From positions 10,760-74,759 of the forward strand of contig NZ_LGCN01000201.1 of assembly GCF_001279005.1 (NCBI RefSeq): a stretch of DNA of 64,000 nt, in the 5' to 3' direction. The stretch is from Streptomyces caelestis (GTDB lineage: Bacteria; Actinomycetota; Actinomycetes; Streptomycetales; Streptomycetaceae). Below the pieces are notes generated by a model. The model was not told where the DNA came from. It saw only the letters and a program-made list of their open reading frames with translations, and made no database searches. Each line of letters begins with the position of its first letter. Position 1 is the stretch's first letter. This document shows, piece by piece, positions 25,591-33,819 of the stretch. The translations under genes were made by a program, and so were the position numbers.

Positions 25591-27255
25591 GTGGGGAAGA
25601 ACAGAAGGAACGCCGCCGAGGGGCGGAGGACGAGGCCCGTCGTGCTCGGCGGAGTGATCGCCGCGGTCGTCGGCGGCGCCGGGTTCGGCGCCTACGCGCT
25701 GCTCGGCGGCGCCGCCGAGGACGGCACCCGTACGGCCTCCGCGGCCGAGGCCGTCAGGACCGGCCCGCTCTCCGCCGACGAGGTCACCTCCGCGGCCGAG
25801 CGCTTCCTCACCGCCTGGCAGGCCGGGAAGGTGGACGAGGCGGCCGCCGCCACCGACGACCCGAAGGCCGCGGCCGCCCTGCTGACCGCCTACGCCGAGG
25901 ACGCCCGGATCACGGACGTCACCCTCACCTCGGGCGCCCGCTCCGGCGCCGAGGTCCCCTTCGCCGTCAAGGGCACGGTGTCGTACGAGGGGGCCGGCAA
26001 GCCGCTGGCGTACGACAGCGCGCTGACCGTCGTGCGCCGGGCCGGGGACGGTGAACCGCGGGTGGCCTGGCGGCCGGCCGTCGTGCATCCCGAGCTCAAG
26101 GAGGGCGACGTACTCGTCACCGGCGAGGCGGGCACCCCGCCGGTCAAGGCGCTGGACCGGGACGGCGCCGAGCTGACCACCGCCGCGTACCCGTCCCTGG
26201 GAACGGTGCTGGACGGGCTGCGCGAGAAGTACGGCGAGAAGGCGGGCGGCGAGGCCGGCGTCGAGCTGCGGATCGTCCGCGGCAAGGCGTCGAAGAAGGC
26301 GAAGCTGTCCGACAAGACGCTGCTGGAGCTGAGCGAGGGCACGCCCGGCACGGTGAGGACCACGCTGGACCCGTCCCTGCAGGCCGCCGCCGAGGCGCAG
26401 GTGGCGAAGAAGGGGCGGGCGTCGGTGGTGGTGCTGCGTCCGTCGACCGGCGAGATCCTCGCGGTGGCCAACTCCTCGCGCGGTTTCAACACCGCGTTCC
26501 AGGGGTCGCTGGCCCCGGGCTCCACGATGAAGGTGATCACCGCCTCGATGCTGATCGAGAAGGGGCTCGCCTCGATGGACGAGAAGCACCCGTGCCCGAA
26601 GTACTTCAGTTACGGCGGCTGGAAGTTCCAGAACCTCGACGAGTTCGAGATCAAGGACGGCACGTTCCGGGCGAGCTTCGCCCGCTCCTGCAACACGGCC
26701 TTCATCAGCCAGGCGCCCGAGCTGGAGGACGACGACCTGACCGAGCAGGCCCAGCAGGTGTTCGGGCTGGGGAAGAACGACTGGCAGGTCGGCGTGCCGA
26801 CCTTCGACGGCTCGGTGCCGGTGCAGAAGGACGCCCCGATGGGGGCCTCCCTGATCGGCCAGGGCGGGGTGCGGATGAACCCGCTGAACATGGCGTCGGT
26901 GTCGGCGACGGTCCGGTCCGGCGTCTTCCGCCAGCCGTACCTGGTCCCCCCCGAGGTCGACGGGCGGAAGCTGGCGACGGCCTCGCGCACCATGTCGCCC
27001 GGCACCCTGGCGCAGCTGCGGGAGCTGATGGCGTACACGGCCGCCTCCGGCACGGCCGCGGAGGCGATGGCCGGGGTGAGCGGTGACAAGGGCGCGAAGA
27101 CCGGGTCGGCCGAGGTCGAGGGCCAGAAGAAGCCCAACGGCTGGTTCACCGCCTACCGCGGCGACCTGGCGGCCGCCGGCGTGGTGCAGCAGGGCGGTCA
27201 CGGCGGTTCGACGGCCGGGCCGATCGTGGCGGCGCTGCTGAGGAACGGCGGCTGA
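25591..27255 (+). CDS. Class B penicillin-binding protein, MecA/PBP2a-like (second of pair)
   Basis: The 554-residue paralogue has the same layout: a membrane anchor (VVLGGVIAAVVGGAGFGAYALL), NTF2-like MecA_N domain, dimerisation domain and transpeptidase domain. Motifs are SxxK at Ser311-Lys314 (PGSTMK), SCN at Ser366 and KTG at Lys503. It starts with GTG at 25591. The two PBPs share long blocks, for example around QMNPLNMASV/RMNPLNMASV, and arose by tandem duplication. The adjoining ssgE gene suggests roles in sporulation septa or spore walls rather than vegetative growth; this is inference. Confidence 0.93.
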   Translation: MGKNRRNAAEGRRTRPVVLGGVIAAVVGGAGFGAYALLGGAAEDGTRTASAAEAVRTGPLSADEVTSAAERFLTAWQAGKVDEAAAATDDPKAAAALLTAYAEDARITDVTLTSGARSGAEVPFAVKGTVSYEGAGKPLAYDSALTVVRRAGDGEPRVAWRPAVVHPELKEGDVLVTGEAGTPPVKALDRDGAELTTAAYPSLGTVLDGLREKYGEKAGGEAGVELRIVRGKASKKAKLSDKTLLELSEGTPGTVRTTLDPSLQAAAEAQVAKKGRASVVVLRPSTGEILAVANSSRGFNTAFQGSLAPGSTMKVITASMLIEKGLASMDEKHPCPKYFSYGGWKFQNLDEFEIKDGTFRASFARSCNTAFISQAPELEDDDLTEQAQQVFGLGKNDWQVGVPTFDGSVPVQKDAPMGASLIGQGGVRMNPLNMASVSATVRSGVFRQPYLVPPEVDGRKLATASRTMSPGTLAQLRELMAYTAASGTAAEAMAGVSGDKGAKTGSAEVEGQKKPNGWFTAYRGDLAAAGVVQQGGHGGSTAGPIVAALLRNGG

Positions 27256-27267
27256 GCCGGCCGGGGG

Positions 27268-27624
27268 TCAGTGCGGGACGGGTTCGGCGGCGGCCGCGTA
27301 GGTCCGCCGCAGGAACCGCGTCAGGGTCTTCGTCTCGAACTGCACCACCGACACGCCCCGCGCGGTGTGGAACTCGACCACGGTCTGGACGCGACCGCAC
27401 GGCCACACCCGTATCTCGCCCCGGTCCGCGGGGGCGCGCAGCCCCTGCTCGAGGAGGTCCCGCGCGACGGCCCACTCGCGGGGCGCGGCGCCCGGGAGCG
27501 CCATGCGGACGCGGTGGGGGTCCCGGGCGGGGTCGTAGCGCAGTACCACGGGTACCGCTCCGCGGTCCTCGTCCAGGACGTCGGTGACGATGTGGGCTCG
27601 CGCGTACTGCTCTACTGCGGACAT
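27268..27624 (-). CDS. ssgE: SsgA-like sporulation/cell-division protein (SsgE-type)
   Basis: The 118-residue protein matches the SsgA-like (SALP) family found in sporulating actinomycetes: VPVVLRYDPARDPHRVRMAL, WAVARDLLEQGL, and the basic-aromatic end FHTARGVSVVQFETKTLTRFLRRTY. In S. coelicolor ssgE lies at the same place, next to the PBP pair, and affects spore detachment. ATG 27624 has an AAGGGG ribosome site. It is convergent with the PBP operon, 12 bp apart. The SsgE sub-type is assigned from synteny. Confidence 0.85.
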   Translation of the reverse strand: MSAVEQYARAHIVTDVLDEDRGAVPVVLRYDPARDPHRVRMALPGAAPREWAVARDLLEQGLRAPADRGEIRVWPCGRVQTVVEFHTARGVSVVQFETKTLTRFLRRTYAAAAEPVPH

Positions 27625-27776
27625 CGGTGGCCCCTTACGCGGCGGCGATCTGCAGGAAAGGCGTGTAAGCCGTATACCCACCCTCCGTCCCATCGTGCCC
27701 CGGATCCGGAATTCGCGCGTCCGAGAGGCGTATATCACAGATGAGCTGTGCGTGAGGTAAAACAATCGGCTCGCTC

Positions 27777-27793
27777 TTGCGCAACGTTTGCAA
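27777..27793 (+). promoter_or_regulatory. Nur-box-like site upstream of the ECF importer
   Basis: TTGCGCAACGTTTGCAA matches the published Streptomyces Nur box pattern tTGCaa-N5-ttGCAA except for GC instead of AA at the end of the left half. It ends 20 bp before the GTG start of the metal-channel gene. Nur is the nickel-responsive Fur-family repressor. No cobalamin riboswitch is recognisable in the same leader (27625-27813). Confidence 0.55.
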
Positions 27794-27813
27794 CAGACCA
27801 CATCATCGAGTCC

Positions 27814-28911
27814 GTGCACGCACCTGACGGATTCATCAACGCCCCCGTGTCCGCCGTCGTCGGAGTGGCCGCCGCCGGCGCGATCGCCGTGAGCCTGCGC
27901 GGCGCCCGCCGCGAGCTGGAGGGCGCCTCCCGCCCGGGCGCGGCCGGGAGCGGGGGAGAGCGGACCGCGCCGCTGGCCGGACTGGTGGCGGCGTTCATCT
28001 TCGCCGTGCAGATGCTGAACTTCCCCGTCGCGGCGGGGACCAGCGGCCATCTGCTCGGCGGCGCCCTCGCCGCGATCCTCGTCGGCCCCTTCACCGGCGT
28101 CCTGTGCGTCTCCGTCGTCCTGCTGATGCAGGCCGTCCTCTTCGCCGACGGCGGGCTGACCGCGCTCGGTGTGAACGTCACCACCATGGCGATCACCACG
28201 ACGGTCGTCGCCTACGCGCTCTTCCGCGGCCTGGTGAAGGTGCTGCCGCGCACCCGCCGCTCGGTGACCGCCGCGTCCTTCGTCGCCGCCCTGGTCTCCG
28301 TCCCGGCCTCCGCCGTCGTCTTCACGCTGCTCTACGCGGTCGGCGGCACCACCGACGTCTCGATCGGCAAGGTCGCCACCGCCATGGTGGGCGTGCACGT
28401 CCTCATCGGCATCGGTGAGGCCGTGATCACCGCCCTGACCGTCGGCGCCGTCGTCGCCGTCCGCCCGGACCTGGTGCACGGGGCGCGCGGGCTGACGCGG
28501 AAGCTCAAGCTCCGGGTGAACGGCGAGCTGGTCGACGCCCCGGACGCCGCGGAGCCGGAACCCGTCCCCGCCGCCCGCTCCCCGCGCACGGTGTGGATCA
28601 CCGGCCTGGTCACCTCGCTGGTCCTCGCCGGGTTCGTCAGCTTCTACGCCTCCGCGAGCCCCGACGGCCTGGAGAAGGTCGCCGGCGACCACGGCATCGA
28701 CGAGAAGGCCGAGGAGCACGCGATCGCCGGCTCCCCGCTCGCCGACTACGGCGTCGAGGACGTCGACGACGACCGCCTCTCCGGCGGTCTCGCGGGCGTG
28801 ATCGGCGTGGGCGTGACGGTCGTCGCGGGCACCGGAGTGTTCTGGGTGGTCCGCAGGCGCCGCGCGGAGGACACGGCCGACGCCGCGTCCCCCACCCGCA
28901 CGGGCGTCTGA
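27814..28911 (+). CDS. cbiM: CbiMN/NikMN-type ECF metal transporter substrate-specific subunit (fusion)
   Basis: The 365-residue protein fuses a CbiM/NikM channel to an N-type PDGLE domain. The GTG at 27814 is chosen because CbiM/NikM proteins must begin Met-His: here MHAPDGFINAPVS, where the N-terminal amine, His2 and a further His bind the metal; the frame extends upstream to 27748 but would bury this site. Conserved LLGGALAAILVGPFTG follows, with about seven membrane segments. The C-terminal part ASPDGLEKVAGDHGID is the CbiN/NikN module. Substrate is Ni2+ or Co2+; the upstream Nur-like site favours nickel. Confidence 0.88.
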   Translation: MHAPDGFINAPVSAVVGVAAAGAIAVSLRGARRELEGASRPGAAGSGGERTAPLAGLVAAFIFAVQMLNFPVAAGTSGHLLGGALAAILVGPFTGVLCVSVVLLMQAVLFADGGLTALGVNVTTMAITTTVVAYALFRGLVKVLPRTRRSVTAASFVAALVSVPASAVVFTLLYAVGGTTDVSIGKVATAMVGVHVLIGIGEAVITALTVGAVVAVRPDLVHGARGLTRKLKLRVNGELVDAPDAAEPEPVPAARSPRTVWITGLVTSLVLAGFVSFYASASPDGLEKVAGDHGIDEKAEEHAIAGSPLADYGVEDVDDDRLSGGLAGVIGVGVTVVAGTGVFWVVRRRRAEDTADAASPTRTGV

Positions 28912-28912
28912 C

Positions 28913-29674
28913 GTGGGAACCGGCCACGCGCACAAGCTGTACCGGCACGGGCACTCCCCCGTGCACGCCCTGCCGCCGCACACCAAGATCGCCGCCGGCC
29001 TCGCCTTCGTGGTGGTCGTGGTGTCGACCCCGCGCGAGGCGATGTGGGCGTTCGCGGTGTACGCCGGACTGCTCGCCCTCGTCGCGCACACCGCCCGCGT
29101 CCCGGCCGGATTCCTGCTCAAGCGGCTGCTGATCGAGGTCCCGTTCGTCGCCTTCGCCGTGCTCCTGCCGTTCGTCGCGGAGGGCGAACGGATCGACGTC
29201 CTCGGGCTGTCGCTGAGCGTGAACGGACTGTGGGGCGCCTGGAACGTGCTGGCCAAGGGCACCCTGGGCGTGGCCGCCTCGGTCCTCCTCGCCTCCACCA
29301 CCGAGCTGCGCGAACTGCTCCTCGGCCTCCAACGGCTGAGGCTCCCGCCGCTGCTGGTGCAGATCGCCTCCTTCATGGTCCGCTACGGCGACGTCATCAC
29401 CGACGAGCTGCGGCGCATGCGGATCGCCCGCGAGTCCCGCGGCTTCGAGGCGCGCGGGGTGCGGCACTGGGGCGTCCTCGCCAAGTCGGCGGGCGCGCTG
29501 TTCATCCGCTCCTACGAACGCGGCGAGCGGGTGCACCTGGCCATGGTGAGCCGGGGGTACGCCGGTTCGATGCCGGTGATCGACGAGGTGACCGCATCCC
29601 GGGCGCAGTGGTCGTACGCTTCGCTGCTGCCGGGTGCGGCTCTCGCCGTGTGCCTGCTGGGATGGATCCGCTGA
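28913..29674 (+). CDS. cbiQ: CbiQ/NikQ ECF transporter transmembrane coupling subunit
   Basis: The 253-residue protein is the T component that couples the substrate channel to the ATPase. It begins with a His-rich segment (MGTGHAHKLYRHGHSPVHAL) and has about five membrane segments. The cytoplasmic coupling motifs ARESRGFEARG and AMVSRGYAGS carry the diagnostic A-R-G signatures. It starts with GTG one base after the cbiM stop, so translation is coupled. Confidence 0.92.
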   Translation: MGTGHAHKLYRHGHSPVHALPPHTKIAAGLAFVVVVVSTPREAMWAFAVYAGLLALVAHTARVPAGFLLKRLLIEVPFVAFAVLLPFVAEGERIDVLGLSLSVNGLWGAWNVLAKGTLGVAASVLLASTTELRELLLGLQRLRLPPLLVQIASFMVRYGDVITDELRRMRIARESRGFEARGVRHWGVLAKSAGALFIRSYERGERVHLAMVSRGYAGSMPVIDEVTASRAQWSYASLLPGAALAVCLLGWIR

Positions 29675-29879
29675 ACCCTCACCCCCGGGTCACCGGGCGG
29701 ATTCCCGGCTCGCGCCGCACGACCGCCCGGCGGGCGACCGGGACCGACGCGACCGACACCGGCCGGGGTGGAACCGGCCCGGTCGCCGCAGTGACACGGA
29801 GGCGGTGCGGGCCCGGCCCTCGCATGCACCGGCCGTTGACGACGACACTCATCCGCACGCTGGGAAGCAGGCTTTTCCT

Positions 29880-30638
29880 ATGACACCGTCCCTGGAGGTC
29901 TCCGGCCTCGCCTTCGCCTACCCCGACGGCCACCAGGCCCTGTTCGGCGTCGACTTCTCGCTCGCGCGCGGCGAGCGGGTCGCGCTGCTCGGCCCGAACG
30001 GAGCCGGCAAGACCACCCTCGTCCTCCACCTCAACGGCATCCTGACCGGCGGCACGGGGACGGTGACGGTGGCCGGGCTGCCCGTGGGCAAGAAGCACAT
30101 GGCGGAGATCCGGCGCCGGGTCGGCATCGTCTTCCAGGACCCCGACGACCAGCTCTTCATGCCGACGGTGCGCGAGGACGTGGCGTTCGGCCCGGCGGCG
30201 GCCGGGCTCAAGGGGCCCGAGCTGGAGGAGCGGGTGGACCGGGCGCTGGGCCGGGTCGGCATGGCGGAGTTCAAGGACCGCCCGCCGCACCACCTCTCCT
30301 TCGGCCAGCGGCGCCGGGTGGCCGTGGCGACCGTCCTCGCGATGGAGCCGGAGATCCTGGTCCTGGACGAGCCGTCCTCCAACCTGGACCCCGCCTCCCG
30401 CCGCGAACTCGCCGACATCCTGCGCTCCTTGGACGTCACCGTCCTGATGGTCACGCACGACCTGCCCTACGCCCTCGAACTGTGCCCGCGCTCGCTGGTC
30501 CTCAGCGACGGCGTGATCGCGGCGGACGGCGCCACGGCGGAGCTGCTCGCCGACGACACCCTGATGCGCGCCCACCGTCTGGAGCTGCCCTACGGCTTCG
30601 ATCCGCGCTCGGTGCCGGCCGCGCCCGGCCGTTCGTGA
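29880..30638 (+). CDS. cbiO: CbiO/NikO ECF transporter ATP-binding protein
   Basis: The 252-residue ABC ATPase has Walker A GPNGAGKTT, Q-loop VFQDPDDQLFMPTV (typical of ECF ATPases), signature LSFGQRRRVA and Walker B ILVLDEPSSNLD, then a switch His in VTHDL. It powers metal import with CbiM and CbiQ. It follows cbiQ after a 205-bp gap in which I see no gene or clear riboswitch, so it may have its own promoter. The ATG at 29880 is chosen because the ATPase fold begins there. Confidence 0.93.
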   Translation: MTPSLEVSGLAFAYPDGHQALFGVDFSLARGERVALLGPNGAGKTTLVLHLNGILTGGTGTVTVAGLPVGKKHMAEIRRRVGIVFQDPDDQLFMPTVREDVAFGPAAAGLKGPELEERVDRALGRVGMAEFKDRPPHHLSFGQRRRVAVATVLAMEPEILVLDEPSSNLDPASRRELADILRSLDVTVLMVTHDLPYALELCPRSLVLSDGVIAADGATAELLADDTLMRAHRLELPYGFDPRSVPAAPGRS

Positions 30639-30730
30639 CGATCGTGCCCGGTCGGCTCCGCCCGGGAATCACGGACGGGCCGGCCCGGTTGCACGCACTG
30701 TCACAGGCGAGCGGAAGGACGGACGGGAAC

Positions 30731-31897
30731 GTGGGCGTCGACGTGCACGGCACAGTGGCCGAGGGCTTCGAACCGGTCCGGGAGGCGTTCGCGCGGAACT
30801 TCGACGTGCTCGGCGACCGGGGCGCGGCCGTCGCCGTGTACCGGGACGGACACAGGGTCGTCGACCTGTGGGCCGGGGTGAAGGACGTCGACGGCGCCGA
30901 GCCCTGGCGGCGGGAGACCGCGCAGGTCGTGCGCTCGGCGACCAAGGGCGTCGCCGCCGCCGTACTCCTGCTGCTGCACCAGCGCGGCGAGCTGGACCTG
31001 GACGCGCCGGTCGGCGCGTACTGGCCGGAGTTCAAGGCGCGCGGCAAGGAGCGGCTGCCGGTCCGGCACGTGCTGAACCACCGCGCCGGGCTTCCCGTCC
31101 TCGACCGCCCGCTCACCCCGCGGGAGGCGGCCGACCCCGTACGGGCCGCCGAGGCGGTCGCCGCGCAGGCCCCGGTGTGGGAGCCGGGCACCGACCACGG
31201 CTATCACGCGCTGACCTACGGCTGGCTGGTCGACGAGCTGGTGCGCCGCGTGACCGGCCGGGGCTGCGGCGAATGGATCGCGTCGGAGATCGCCGGCCCG
31301 CTGGGCCTGGACCTGTGGGTGGGGCTGCCCAAGGCGCGGGCCCACCGCGTCGGCACGGTCGGCAGGATCGAGGCGCCCGAGCCGTCCGGGACGCTCCGCG
31401 CCCGCCCCAAGCGCTCGGTCACCGACGCCTACGCCGACCCGTCCTCCCTCACCCGCCGCGCCTTCGCGGCGATCACCCCCTTCCCGGACCAGAACGACCC
31501 GGCGTTCCACGCGGCGGCCCTGCCCGCCGCGAACGGGATCGCGACGGCGGACGGACTGGCCCGCTTCTACGCCTCACTGATCGGCCCGGTCGACGGCGTC
31601 CGCCTCCTCGACCCGGCCACCGTCGAACTCGCCCGCGCCGAGGAGTCGGCGGGCCCCGACCGGGTGCTGGTCGTCGGCACCCGTTTCGGGCTCGGCTACA
31701 TGCTGCACGGCGGCGCCTCCCCCCTCCTGGCCCCGGGCTCCTTCGGTCACCCCGGCCGCGGCGGTTCCCTCGGCTTCGCCGACCCGGAGTCCGGCATCGC
31801 CTTCGGCTACGTCACCAACGGCTTCCGCAGGACGGTGACGGCGGACCCCAGGGCCCAGGCACTGGTACGGGCGGTACGGCAGGCCCTGACGGCCTAG
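30731..31897 (+). CDS. Serine hydrolase of the beta-lactamase class C / EstB family
   Basis: The 388-residue protein has the serine beta-lactamase/esterase fold: SxxK in VVRSATKGVAAAVLLL, a Tyr motif YHALTYGWLVDELVRRVTG, and the HxG-type third element in GSFGHPGRGGSLGFADP. It has no signal peptide, so a cytoplasmic esterase or peptidase of the EstB type is more likely than a true beta-lactamase. It starts with GTG at 30731 behind GGACGGGA. It is not obviously linked in function to the metal importer before it. Confidence 0.85.
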   Translation: MGVDVHGTVAEGFEPVREAFARNFDVLGDRGAAVAVYRDGHRVVDLWAGVKDVDGAEPWRRETAQVVRSATKGVAAAVLLLLHQRGELDLDAPVGAYWPEFKARGKERLPVRHVLNHRAGLPVLDRPLTPREAADPVRAAEAVAAQAPVWEPGTDHGYHALTYGWLVDELVRRVTGRGCGEWIASEIAGPLGLDLWVGLPKARAHRVGTVGRIEAPEPSGTLRARPKRSVTDAYADPSSLTRRAFAAITPFPDQNDPAFHAAALPAANGIATADGLARFYASLIGPVDGVRLLDPATVELARAEESAGPDRVLVVGTRFGLGYMLHGGASPLLAPGSFGHPGRGGSLGFADPESGIAFGYVTNGFRRTVTADPRAQALVRAVRQALTA

Positions 31898-31903
31898 ACG
31901 CGG

Positions 31904-32179
31904 CTAGACGTGGATCGGGTGCGAGATGCGGCCCGACGCGTCGTCGATCTCGCCGTGCGCCTTGGTGAGCATCTGCATGGCGAGTTCGTTCAGCGCACGT
32001 GCGCCGGCGATCTCCTCCCCGACCCGTGGCTGATTCGAGTCGGTGTGGTGCCGGCTCGCGTGGCCGTTGGCCCGCACCTCGCTCCCGTCGGGCAGCCGGA
32101 CCATCGCGACGGCGCGCGTCTGCCGGTCGTCCTCCTCGAACTCCATCTCCACGTGCCATCCCACTGCGGTGTGCATCAT
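31904..32179 (-). CDS. DUF1876 domain-containing protein
   Basis: The 91-residue protein fits DUF1876, a small alpha-beta domain common in Streptomyces: WHVEMEFEEDDRQTRAVAMVRLPDGSEVRANGHASRH, then a helix GEEIAGARALNELAMQMLTKAHGEID. The MM start at 32179 lies 8 nt behind a perfect GGAGGTGAT ribosome site, suggesting strong translation. Function unknown; the fold recalls double-stranded-RNA-binding domains, but no activity is established. A hairpin at 32227 separates it from the transporter upstream. Confidence 0.8.
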   Translation of the reverse strand: MMHTAVGWHVEMEFEEDDRQTRAVAMVRLPDGSEVRANGHASRHHTDSNQPRVGEEIAGARALNELAMQMLTKAHGEIDDASGRISHPIHV

Positions 32180-32226
32180 GACGATCACCTCCGGAATCCT
32201 CTTCTTCCAGGGTGCGCCTCGCACCG

Positions 32227-32254
32227 CTGCCGTGCACCCGCCGGTGCACGGCAG
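32227..32254 (-). terminator. 12-bp stem terminator after the DMT transporter
   Basis: CTGCCGTGCACC (32227-32238) pairs perfectly with GGTGCACGGCAG (32243-32254) across a CGCC loop, 8 bp beyond the transporter stop. Confidence 0.7.
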
Positions 32255-32261
32255 AGCACCC

Positions 32262-33107
32262 CTATCCCGCGCGCAGCATCAGTCCGATCCCGACGACCAG
32301 CAGCCCGGCCGCGGCGATCCGCGGGACGCCGAACCGCTCCTTGAAGAACAGCGCCCCGATGACCGCGCCCACGATGACCGACGACTCCCGCAGCGCCGCG
32401 ACGGGGGCGAGTGCCGCGCGGGTCTGGGCCCACAGGACGAGCGCGTACGCGGCGACGGACAGCGCGGCGCCGAGCAGGCCGGGGCCCGCGTGCGGCCGGA
32501 GCCGGGCGGCCGCCTCCTGCCTCCAGCGCCAGAGGGCGTACGCCGGGATCGCCGTGCTCTGGACCGCCATCAGCCAGGCGGTGTAGCCGAACGGCGAGCC
32601 CGAGGCGCGTACGCCGAGCCCGTCGACGACGGTGTACACGGCGATGGTCAGGCCGGTCGCCAGGGCCGCCCCGATCGCCGCCCAGTCGGGCCGGCGCCCG
32701 CGCAGTCCCCACAGGGCGACGCCGGTCAGGCCCGCGCAGGACAGGGCGATCCCGGCGGCGGCCCAGCCGTCGGGCACCTCGTGCGCGAACACGGCGGCCA
32801 GCACCGTGACGACCAGCGGCGCGCTGCCCCGGGCGATCGGGTACGCCTGGCCGAAGTCGCCCAGCCGGAAGGACCTCATCAGCAGCGCGTAGTAGGCGAT
32901 GTGGATCGCCGCCGAGCAGAGCAGGTACGGCCACGCACCGGCCGCCGGGAACGGCACGAACGGCGCCGCCGCCAGGCCGATCAGCAGCCCGCCGCCGGAG
33001 ATCAGCGTGAACCCGACGAGCTTGTCGGTGATCCGGTGCGCGAGGGCGTTCCAGCCGGCGTGGGCGACCGCGGCGAGCAGGACGGCCGCGGTGACCAGGG
33101 GGGTCAC
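32262..33107 (-). CDS. EamA/DMT family transporter
   Basis: The 281-residue membrane protein has ten predicted hydrophobic segments in two EamA repeats, for example SFRLGDFGQAYPIARGSAPLVVTVLAAVF in the first half and LRESSVIVGAVIGALFFKERFG in the second. Such proteins usually export small metabolites or amino acids. The GTG at 33107 (MTPLVTAAVLLAAVAHAGWN) starts the first membrane segment; the open frame above it has no similarity. The substrate is unknown. Confidence 0.85.
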   Translation of the reverse strand: MTPLVTAAVLLAAVAHAGWNALAHRITDKLVGFTLISGGGLLIGLAAAPFVPFPAAGAWPYLLCSAAIHIAYYALLMRSFRLGDFGQAYPIARGSAPLVVTVLAAVFAHEVPDGWAAAGIALSCAGLTGVALWGLRGRRPDWAAIGAALATGLTIAVYTVVDGLGVRASGSPFGYTAWLMAVQSTAIPAYALWRWRQEAAARLRPHAGPGLLGAALSVAAYALVLWAQTRAALAPVAALRESSVIVGAVIGALFFKERFGVPRIAAAGLLVVGIGLMLRAG

Positions 33108-33188
33108 GGGGTGTGCTCGCGCACGTCGCCCCAGGGCGCCCGGGAGTGTCGACGACAATGATCCGGTGTGTGCACAGGGAACACCACG

Positions 33189-33194
33189 TACCTT
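33189..33194 (+). promoter_or_regulatory. Putative -10 box of the antitoxin gene (leaderless)
   Basis: TACCTT is followed by 6 nt and ATG 33201. A small palindrome TGTGCACA (33169-33176) lies where the -35 region would be and could be the autoregulatory site. Confidence 0.4.
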
Positions 33195-33200
33195 CGGCGC

Positions 33201-33467
33201 ATGACGCAGATGCCCATGGAGTCCATCCGTGACGTCCGCGCCCACCTGGCCGAGGTGGTCGAGCGGGCCGACCGTGACGACACGCCCACGGTCATCACCC
33301 GGCGTGGCGGGCAGGTGGCCGCGGTCGTGTCGACAGAGGTCCTTCGCAGGTACCAGGAATGGGAAGAGCGCGAGATCAACCGGATCATCGACGAGCGCAT
33401 GGCGAATCCGGCGGCCGGCATCCCGATCGAGGACGTCATGAGGGAGACGCTGGAGCGCGGTGAGTAA
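33201..33467 (+). CDS. Phd/YefM family antitoxin
   Basis: The 88-residue protein has the Phd/YefM N-terminal DNA-binding fold (MESIRDVRAHLAEVVERADRDDTPTVITRRGGQVAAVVSTEVLRRYQ) and a C-terminal acidic/amphipathic toxin-binding tail. It overlaps the next gene by 8 bp (GTGAGTAA), the usual antitoxin-first, translationally coupled order. It should neutralise the RelE-type toxin and repress its own promoter. Confidence 0.9.
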   Translation: MTQMPMESIRDVRAHLAEVVERADRDDTPTVITRRGGQVAAVVSTEVLRRYQEWEEREINRIIDERMANPAAGIPIEDVMRETLERGE

Positions 33468-33726
33468 CACGTATCGCACCGTCTTCCGGCCGGGGGCCCG
33501 GGCGGAGCTGCGCAAGACCCCCCGGGACACGGCGCTCAGGATCCTGGTCGAACTGACGGAACCGGAGACCGACCCGCTCGGCTTCCCCACCACGGCGCTC
33601 GTCCCCCGGCCCGACCGGCGCCGGCTCCGTGTCGGCGACCACCGCGTCATCCACACGGTCGACAACGGGGAGTCGGTGGTCTGGGTCGTTCACGTCGGAC
33701 ATCGCTCCACGGTATACGGCGCCTGA
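33460..33726 (+). CDS. RelE/ParE family toxin
   Basis: The 88-residue protein has the RelE fold: TVFRPGARAELRKTPRDTALRILVELTEP, an RRLRVGDHRVIHTVDNGESVVWVVHVGHRSTVY core with the conserved R-x-G-x-x-R-x-x-Y/H pattern, and a short basic C-terminus. RelE toxins cleave mRNA in the ribosome A site; ParE relatives act on gyrase, and the two cannot be told apart here. It is intact in length, starts with GTG and overlaps the antitoxin. Confidence 0.88.
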   Translation: MSNTYRTVFRPGARAELRKTPRDTALRILVELTEPETDPLGFPTTALVPRPDRRRLRVGDHRVIHTVDNGESVVWVVHVGHRSTVYGA

Positions 33727-33756
33727 CACGGAGTCCCGGAACTCCCGCGGAGGGAA

Positions 33757-33796
33757 GCCGGTGAGGGCGCCCCGTCCCCATGGAGCCCTCACCGGC
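33757..33796. terminator. Bidirectional terminator between relE-type toxin and MMPL genes
   Basis: GCCGGTGAGGGC (33757-33768) pairs with GCCCTCACCGGC (33785-33796), a perfect 12-bp stem with a 16-nt loop, between two convergent genes. Confidence 0.65.
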
Positions 33797-33819
33797 CGGT
33801 TCTGCGTTCGTTCGGGCCG

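Noticed and set aside
27625..27813. Cobalamin riboswitch before the CbiMN gene
   Set aside because: No B12-box-like GCCACTG or matching stems were found; a Nur-type site explains the leader better.
29675..29879. Small gene or riboswitch between cbiQ and cbiO
   Set aside because: No ORF with a ribosome site, and no conserved stem pattern could be supported; it may only be a spacer with an internal promoter.
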